This document shows, piece after piece, positions 56,635-64,000 of a DNA stretch of 64,000 bases. Positions within the stretch are counted from its first letter, which is position 1. Each line of letters opens with the position of its first letter. A program made the position numbers and the translations under genes. The stretch is from Pseudevernia furfuracea. Lineage: Eukaryota; Ascomycota; Lecanoromycetes; Lecanorales; Parmeliaceae. The notes under the pieces were generated by a model. The model worked only from the letters and a program-made list of their open reading frames with translations, made no database searches and was not told the DNA's origin. Location of the stretch: positions 744,001 through 808,000 of the forward strand of contig JAIUPT010000030.1 of NCBI GenBank assembly GCA_022315425.1. The letters are read 5' to 3'.

Positions 56635-57586
56635 ATACTGTCTATGGGAAGATAGACAGAGAGCTTCAGTCTCCACGATGACTGAATTTATATACGAACG
56701 AATCAAACAACATCAAGAGATAGAGAGTTATCAACTTTCTAACCCATGTACCTTCAGAATATAATTCAGAAGAAGAATGTTTCTATATAAAGTCGAAGAT
56801 CAATAACTTCAAGATCATAAATGCGAAGGCTCAGCTGGAATTTGTACTTCATCAGGCTCTAAACGTCATCAATAAATAGCTCTGAAAGGTCAATTCTCTG
56901 ATCACAGATATCTGTTCTATTATGAGATCTCTGTGAAATCAAGTTCAAAAAACCTCCCAGCTGCAGCATGTTTTCTATGTATCGTACGACTTTCACGGGA
57001 TTTAGCTATTTCTAAAGAATATCTTTTAGATACCATGATAAAATAAGCTCATAAAGCAAGCACATCTAGTGATTAGATCCTTTAGAGCAGCTCATAAGGA
57101 GTATGCTATGCTTCAGAAATTCTAGCTTCAGAAGAAGAACGATGAGAAACGCATCGCTTTTATTCTTTATTGTATCACTCGATAAGACACTCAAGTGAGA
57201 ATGTTATATGCTTTACGTAGAAGTCAGTAGACATTCGAAATATATTCTCAGCAATTCACCTCTCAAATTAACAAGTCGAAGAAGAAGAATAAAAAGAAAG
57301 TTTTCTTTATACTTCGAGATCTTCGCTTTTGACGAGATGTTGTTCTAACAGCTCGAATTCTCAAGTCGATTCATGAGATTTAGTATTTTTTAGAGACTAA
57401 CAACTATTCACTGTATCGAGTCATCGACAATTAAATGCTAATCAAGCAATCTCTTATGAGATCTGTCACTGAGCATAATACGAAGTCGTGTCAATTATCT
57501 TATATTGTAAACACTCTGTGAGATGATCGATATCTCAAACAAATGACGAAGTTACACGTGATGATCAGTCTTTTAGTCTCTAAAAA
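56635..57586 (+). pseudogene. hAT transposase, middle part, RIP-degraded
   Basis: Continues the frame left at 53510: DTVYGKIDREL, then NESNNIKRERVINFLTHVPSE, LITDICSIMRSL and YDFHGI (the hAT CDSHG-like box). Next come QAHLVIRSFRAAHKEYAMLQ, IAFILYCITR and SLYRVIDN. Stops almost all sit where Trp or Gln is expected. It ends at 57586 where the C-gypsy LTR starts, so the transposase C-terminus (dimerisation region) lies beyond the window. Confidence 0.75.
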
Positions 57587-58002
57587 TGTCACGGTCGCAA
57601 AACCGTCCCATCAAAAATCCCAAGTCAAGTTCACCTACCTGAACCACCCGGATGTCAAGTTCACCTCAACTACCCAGCACTCAAGTTTCACCTCAACAAC
57701 CCGGCGCTCAGATTTCACCTCAACTACCCGGCGATGACTAAGCATCCGAACTCGAAAGTCAAAGTCAGAATCTGGATTTCACCAAGTCAAGTTCACCCTC
57801 GCTACCCGGCGCTCGACTGACTAGCACCCGCTCGGGCGCTACTGCTAGCAAGGCTTCTACGGGTATTTAAGGAGCGAATTTCTCACAGCGAACTTGTTTC
57901 TCTTTCTTTTCTCTTTGCGTTCGTCTTGTATAATAGATCTAGATCATAGCTACTCAATATTATCTCAAGTTTAAAATAACACTTTACTTCTCTTCGTGAC
58001 AT
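57587..58002 (+). repeat. 5' LTR of C-gypsy
   Basis: Starts TGTCACGG. The end is placed at CTTCGTGACA (58002) because TGTCACG/CGTGACA form the inverted LTR tips; length about 416 bp. Contains a short tandem repeat (57624-57735). Confidence 0.7.
57624..57735 (+). repeat. Tandem repeat (~27-bp unit) inside the C-gypsy LTR
   Basis: Four units of the type TCAAGTTCACCTCAACTACC plus CGGCGC. In the 3' LTR (63822-63902) only three units are visible. Confidence 0.75.
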
Positions 58003-58214
58003 TACGAACGTTACTTTATATTGTCGTCACTCTTAATCGATAACACTCAGTTAACTCTATTCTACACCTTCACTTCAGTCAATATTTATCTTAGTTCTCG
58101 TAATTTCAGTCTCTCGTCATAACTTAACGTACTACTAAGTTATTACGTATAGCATTCAGAGCCTTTAAAGACGTTTTTTAGAATAACCAAGTCAACGACT
58201 CTCTATCAGACACG

Positions 58215-59450
58215 ATGTCAGACATTATCAAAGCCGACTTCGATACCCTCGTATCTCTCGTTCATCTTTAGATTAACATATCTAATGATCTAACTACTAT
58301 CGCAGCGCTAGATCCCGAGCGACTTCTGAATATCTATCGTACTTAATAAGCTTTTATCGACGTCGTCGTAACAGATAACGACGCTCAGCGCTCTGAAGTG
58401 CGAAATCTCGAAATTCAAATAACAAATCTTCGTCGAGAGTTACGTCGCGAACAAGAGAAACACGAGCACGCGCAATTAAACAACTTCGTCAGCTTCTTCG
58501 AATCAGCTCAGTTCTTTTTTAAGATCAAAAAGACTTACGTCTTCATCGATAATATCTTCGTCGTACGAAAAACACTCAAGTATTTCGACCCTAACCCGTA
58601 CGATGAAGATCGCGAAGCCCTTAAGGGATTTCTTTACAAGCTCAAGGTCAAGCTATACTTCAACTTCGACTGATATCATAGTCAGCACGATCAAATTCTG
58701 TACGTTATGAGTCGTCTCAAGAATATCGTCGAACGACGTATTCTTCCCTTAGTGAAAGCGAAACACGAAATAACGATTCGCATCATTGAAGGGTTTTATG
58801 AGATCTTAAACACTATCTTCGACGATCTCGATAAGAAGACTATCACACAGCGCTATATTCAAAAGCTCAGACAAGCGAATCGACCCTTTCATCAATATCT
58901 CGCGAACTTTGAAGCTCACATTAATAACATCGACTACGACGAAGAAAATCAACGATTCGCTTTTAAAAAAGGTTTAAGCAGTGAGCTTAGAGCGCTTCTC
59001 ATATCTATAGACGCGAGTTTACTTTTCTTCGACGCGCTCAAGAAGCTCTATCAACGAATAAATAGCGAGTAACGTCAAATTCAATTATTCGTCCCTCGTG
59101 TCACCCGTCTCAACTCGAGCGCCCTCGCAACTTCAACAGTCTTTGCGTCTCGTACGAATAATACCTTCGCAGTTCATAGATCTATCAACGATGACAATAT
59201 CGTCATGAACCTATTCAACGTGACCCCTCGCCTCGCGAGAGCTCGCGAACCTATCTCAGCTTAGGAACGTCAGAGACGTATCGATAACAAGCTATGTCTT
59301 TATGTCGAATATAGTGATTATATGTCTAAAGACTATTTCTTACGAAAATTCATCGAAGAGCGTAAGACACTTCTTCGCACGATGAAATTCGCGTCCTCAG
59401 CTGCTCTCGCGATCTCTGAAGCTTCGAACTCGAGAAATACTTAGTCTTCT
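58215..59450 (+). pseudogene. gag of C-gypsy
   Basis: ATG at 58215 (SDIIKADFDTLVSL). A coiled coil follows (NLRRELRREQEKHEHAQLN, about 58398-58500), then a capsid-like part with FDPNPYDEDREALKGFLYKL and QRYIQKLRQANRPFHQYLA. It ends near a small knuckle-like part (YSDYMSKDYFLRKF, Cys lost). Stops at several former Trp/Gln positions. Confidence 0.75.
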
Positions 59451-60329
59451 TATATCGTCGCGTGAGAGAATCTATTAAACAGATCTCGACTCTATCACTA
59501 ATATTTTATAATTCACAGTTAATCTTAGTCTCTAAGCGACATCTTGCTTATACTTATATACTTAGTCTAGATAATATTAGCTTAAAAGCAAAAAGTTTAT
59601 TCGACTGTGATATTAATACTGAGTCTTTTCTTGATTCTATTTTCGCGCAATAATATAAAATCTCTTTGTTTTCTCTTGACATCTCTCGAGAGCTTTAAGA
59701 GTTTGACGATCAACTCGCTAAGTCAGACTTCGTAACACACTTCGCTCGAGCGTTCTTTTAAGTTTCGAAGCACTTAAGATTCTTCGTAACAATTATCTTC
59801 TTCGTTATCACTCTTTCTATCTACGATATCGTTATCGAACTTTTCTAAATAAAGAAAAACTATATTAAGATTCATTTCTTCTCTAAGAGAAACATACTTA
59901 GTTATCGTCTAAAATTCGTTATCGATGCGAAATTCGCTTTAATATCCCTTTAATTTCTATCTACGCCCCCTAACGACTACGAAGCTCTTAATGTCTTCGA
60001 CTCGAAGAAAGAACACTTCTTTAGCTATTATATTATTCGTCGTCAGACGAAACGACGTTAAGCGCGATTTCTGAAGAATCTCGTTGTCGAAACTTTACGA
60101 ATTATAATATGAGACTTTAGAACTCACTCACGAAAGAGCTCTTTATCTCTCTCAGTCTTAGTTCTCAAGTTCGCGACGCTCTTTAAGATTCGTATAATAG
60201 AGACGACGTCCTTCGCTAAGCTTATCAAGAATCTCGAGATTCAACTATTCGCGATCACGATGGACGATATCGAAAAGGCTTTAGAGGAAAAGTCTTATCT
60301 CGACTCGAGCATTATCGTTTCAGTCGAAT

Positions 60330-63300
60330 ATTAAAACTTTCTAGACGTGTTCTCGCGCGAGAAAGTCGAGAAGCTTTTTTCTTATCGAGACTGTGATCAT
60401 AAAATCGATCTATTATCGAATAAGGAGTCTGATTTCGACTCTATATATTCGATGTTATAAGGCGAATTATAGATGCTCAAGAAGTACCTAGACGACAACT
60501 TGATCAAAGAGTTTATTCGCTTAAGCAAGTCCTTAGTCGTCTCGCTCGTACTCTTCGCTCGAAAGCTCGACGGCGACCTTCGTTTGTGCGTAGATTATCG
60601 AACGCTCAACGTCATTATCATCAAGAATCGCTATTCACTTCCTTTAATTCAAGAGACTCTCGTCCGCATTTACAAGATCAAGAAGTTTATCACCCTAGAC
60701 ATTATCGTAGTCTTCAATAAGCTACGCATAACTAAGGACGAGAAATAAAAGACGATCTTTCGCACGCGATACGGGCTCTACGAATCTCTAGTCATGAACT
60801 TTGAGCTCTGCGGCGCTCTCTCTACGTTTTAGAATTATATCAACGATATACTTCACGAGTATCTAGACGATTTCTGCATCGTCTATATCGATAACATTTT
60901 AATCTATAGCGATAACGACAAGAAGCACATTAAGCACGTTCGACTCGTACTCGAGCGTCTTCGCGAGACGAGACTTCAAATCGATGTACAGAAATGCTTC
61001 TTCGAAGTCATCGAAGTCAAGTATCTAGACTTGATTATTACTATTCGAGATGTTCAGATGAATATGAAGAAGATATTCGCGATTTTAGAATAAAATACTC
61101 TTCGAAACGTTAAGAACGTTTAGAGCTTTCTAGACTTTGTTAATTTCTATCGACGCTTTATTCAAGAATTCTCTCGACTCGCTGACCTTCTAACGCAGCT
61201 TATCAAGAAGAATTAATTCTTTATATGATTTCTTAAGTGTCAAAAAGTCTTCGACTTTCTAAAGAAAGTCTTTATCACAGTTTCAATTCTACTATATTTC
61301 GACTCGAAGAAGCAGATCGTCGTGGAAATCGACGCTTCGAATCACGTTGTGACGGAGATCATATCGCAATACGATAGCGACGAATCTCTAAGATCAGTCG
61401 TCTACTTCTTCATTAAGATGAGCCTCGCGAAATATAACTACGAAATCTACGATAAGAAACTCTTAGTCGTTATTAGAACTTTCGAGCTTTGACGTCTCGA
61501 GCTAAAAGATATCGAAGAGCTCGTTACGATTCTATTCGATCATAAGAATCTCGAATACTTTATAACTATTAAGCTTCTAAGTCGACGTCAAGCTCGCTAA
61601 TCAGAGTTTCTATCTCGATTCAACTTCAAGATTACGTATCGATCTAACGATCTGAATCGTCGCGTCGACGCTCTTATTCGATAATTAGAAGATCTTTCGC
61701 GAGAAAAGAAGAATCATCGTCGAAAGTATTAATAACAGATTATCTTAAAATCTGAAAATCTTGATATTCAGATCTTTGCGCTCTTAGAATTCGTCTTAAA
61801 GATACGCTTAATTCTTCTCACATCAATGTTCGTAGTCGAATCAAGTCTCGAACTCTCGAAGTCTACGAAATCCCTCTTTGAAGACTCTGAAGACGATCTC
61901 GAAGATTCGATAGACGAGATGATCGCTTTAAAGCTCGCTTTGAATCGCGTCTATTAATAAGATTCTTAAATCAAGATCATCTTTGAAGCTTTGCGAGACG
62001 ACGTTCGCAAACTTAAGAGTGTGTCTTTAACGAAACTCGACGAGAGGGACGAGCGCATTTACTTTTATAGTGATCGAATACTCGTTCTCGATAATGACGA
62101 CTTGAGACTAAGAATTCTTCGTCTCGCTTACGATTCCCTCAACGCTAATCACTCGGAAAAGATTAAGCAGTACGAACTTGTGTTCAAAACTTATTAATAA
62201 TTAGAGCTTCGAAACGACGTTCGACGATACGTGCGAAATTGTCACGATTGCTTTCGATTTAAGATCTCTCAAGACAAAAAGCACGAGTTACTTAAGTCTC
62301 TTTTCGTGCTCGATAAACGATGAACGCACATCTCGATAAATTTCATCGTTGATCTCTCTCTAAGTTTAGATCACTTCGAGCGAGACTATATCAATATTCT
62401 CGTCGTCGTCGATCGACTTTTCAAGATAATAAAATATATTCTCATAAACAAAATAAACGCCGAGGCTATCGTCAAAGTATTCTATCTGTGAGTTTAAAAG
62501 AATCACGACTTTCCAATCACCATCATTTCCGATCGAGATACTCAATTCGAATTCGAATTCTGATACGAGCTATATAAGCTCGCGAACATCAAGATTATTC
62601 TTTCGACAGCATTTCACCTCGAAATAGACGATCAGATCGAGCGCTTTAACGCTATTTTGAAGTAATATCTTCGCGCGTATATCGTCTTTCTTCAAAACGA
62701 CTAAGCTAAGTGATTGTCTTTCGTAGAATTCTTTATCAACAATCATATCTCAGAGACTACTATCGTCAGCTTATTCTTCGTCAACTCGAATCAGAACCCT
62801 CGAATGAGTTTCGAGTCCTCGAGGCACTTTAACGACTCTATAGTTCTCGAAGATGTTTAGCTTCGAAACTCTGCAGAGAACTTTACAGCTAAGATGCTCA
62901 AGATCGACGAGATTCTTAGAGAACAAATAACTTACGCTCAAGTCAATCAGAAGAAATTTGTTAATCGAAATCGTCAATCCGATCTCAAGTATCGCGAGGG
63001 CGATAAGATCTGACTGAACGCTCGAAATCTCTAAATCGAGAAGAGACGTACTCGAAAACTGATTAACAAGTTCGAAGGCCCTTTCAAGATTACGAAAGTC
63101 GTTAATTCTCACGTCTATCGTCTCGAACTTCTCACAGATTGAAGCTATCATAATGTGTTCGACATTACTCTATTGCGCTTCGAATCTGATAATGCCTTGT
63201 TCGAATAGATGTCGTCGTCCTCGATATTATTTCTCTCTGTTAAAATCGATCGATATCAATTATTCTTAATCGACAAGATCATTAGCGTTAGAATAAGACG

Positions 63301-63450
63301 CGATCGCTCGTATTACAGAGTTCAGTGAATCAATTTCGGCGCGCCTTTCAGACTTGAATCTTTTAATAACGTCTGCATGACAATCGAAGTCATAAACGAG
63401 TTCTACGAGAAGTACTCTATCGTCATAGAGCACCTCACCTGAGAAACGTT
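60330..63450 (+). pseudogene. pol of C-gypsy: RT, RNase H, integrase, chromodomain
   Basis: RT: VLFARKLDGDLRLCVDYRTL and the box YIDNILIYS (second catalytic D now N) near 60890. RNase H: EIDASNHVVTEIISQ near 61330 and YDKKLLVV. Integrase: NCHDCFRFK zinc part near 62235, core TIISDRDTQFEFEF near 62525 and ERFNAILK with the Glu. Chromodomain-like end: KIISVRIRRDRSYYRVQ followed by INFGAPF near 63280-63340. Stops at Trp/Gln codons throughout; inactive. Confidence 0.85.
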
Positions 63451-63772
63451 TAAGAACAACTCGAACAATTCTAAGTTTCGCGACGACGACAGCGACGACG
63501 ACGAGCTGTTCGTTTCTTAGAAATAGCGTATATGCTTTATAAGCTTCGGAGCGCATAACGCCATCGTCGAAAGATCTTACGATCGAACGTACGCAGTTAA
63601 AAATATGCAGCTAGAAGAATTTCAGTTAATAAATTTTATTCGCCCTCACATATATTCTACGATCTCGATTTGCTCTGAATTTGATATACACTGATTCATT
63701 TTAAAATTTTATTTTCAAATAATCGTGTTTTTTCAAAAAGTGGATTTGATCTCGTAGAAGCTCGGGTTTAAA

Positions 63773-63784
63773 GGGGGGGGGTAC
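63773..63784 (+). other. Polypurine tract (G-run) of C-gypsy
   Basis: AAA followed by nine G residues and TAC, immediately before the TGTCACG LTR start; the short elements have the same nine-or-more G run plus TAG arrangement. Confidence 0.7.
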
Positions 63785-64000
63785 TGTCACGATCGCAAAA
63801 CCGTCCCATCAAAAATCTCAAGTCAAGTTCATCTGAATCACTCGGATGTCAAGTTCACCTCAACTACCCAGCACTCAAGTTTCATCTCAACTACCCGACG
63901 ATGACTAAGCATCCGAACTCGAAAGTCAAAGTCAGAATCTGGATTCCACCAAGTCAAGTTCACCCTCGCTACCCGGCGCTCGGCTGACTAGCGCCCGCTC
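63785..64000 (+). repeat. 3' LTR of C-gypsy (partial, runs off window)
   Basis: TGTCACGATCGCAAAACCG matches the start of the 5' LTR apart from transitions, but has one tandem unit less. Confidence 0.85.

Larger units (their letters stand above)
57587..64000 (+). mobile_element. Chromodomain Ty3/gypsy retrotransposon (C-gypsy), 3' LTR cut by window end
   Basis: 5' LTR at 57587; 3' LTR begins 63785 after a G-run. Order on plus strand: gag (ATG 58215), protease, RT (60470-61100), RNase H (61250-61700), integrase (62000-63100), chromodomain (about 63250-63420). All frames carry transition-type stops. Inserted in the hAT transposase. Target duplication not certain (AAAAA at 57582-57586). Confidence 0.88.

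Noticed and set aside
57543..57737. ORF encoding SFTSTTRRS-type peptide repeats as a possible repeat protein or effector
   Set aside because: It crosses the LTR start at 57587 and the repeats are the LTR's DNA tandem units.
62771..63556. Minus-strand open frames of 96-126 codons in C-gypsy
   Set aside because: They are antisense to the integrase/chromodomain coding region, whose plus-strand motifs are recognisable.
1..64000. CRISPR array, tRNA or rRNA genes
   Set aside because: No regularly spaced direct repeats of CRISPR type, and no tRNA A/B-box pair or rRNA sequence noticed on reading; the organism is eukaryotic.

Overview
The window looks like a filamentous ascomycete (Pezizomycotina) chromosome. 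Genes have several short introns (about 50-70 bp, with GTAAGT-like donors and CTAAC/CTGAC-type branch sites). The protein families are typically fungal: a PTH11/SAT4-type membrane protein, a P450, a class I terpene synthase, MmgE/PrpD, HET and DUF676-type proteins. The repeats carry heavy transition damage (TGG to TGA, CAN to TAN, catalytic D to N) typical of repeat-induced point mutation (RIP).

Left repeat block (1-27.6 kb): a minus-strand Ty3/gypsy element (A-gypsy, 1-~8.8 kb) is interrupted by a 3.3-kb short LTR element (copy A, TSD ACTTC). A minus-strand Tad-like LINE (~8.8-12.1 kb, continuing at 25.8-26.4 kb) is split by a full-length chromodomain gypsy element (12140-25789, TSD CATAG/TATAG). 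That gypsy has itself received three insertions: a solo LTR (TSD GACTA), a short LTR element with an open ORF (copy C, TSD CTCAG) and a tandem LTR-int-LTR-int-LTR array (TSD TGATC/TGGTC). A solo gypsy LTR (TSD ATAAT) follows.

Gene island (27.9-52.4 kb): PTH11-like receptor, cytochrome P450, 5'-truncated LaeA-like methyltransferase, sesquiterpene-type terpene synthase and MmgE/PrpD decarboxylase/dehydratase look like a small terpenoid gene cluster. The receptor, P450 and terpene synthase models are intact by splicing arithmetic; the methyltransferase and PrpD genes look damaged. Next comes a self/non-self or signalling segment: C-terminally truncated protein kinase, DUF676-like lipase fragment as found at the N-terminus of fungal NLR/STAND proteins, DUF7587-like fragment, zinc-ribbon-like small protein and an open HET-domain gene. 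Then follow an SDR pseudogene, a small PDDEXK-like ORF and an unknown single-TM protein.

Right repeat block (52.4-64 kb): a solo LTR of another family (TSD GGGCT), a hAT transposase remnant interrupted first by copy D (TSD CTATG) and then by a plus-strand chromodomain gypsy element that runs off the window.

The most unusual item is the short LTR element family (copies A, C and D). It has no pol, and its single protein carries a textbook BIR (inhibitor-of-apoptosis) zinc domain ahead of a gag-like segment and zinc fingers. Exon models, TSDs and motifs were worked out by eye; no database search was possible.
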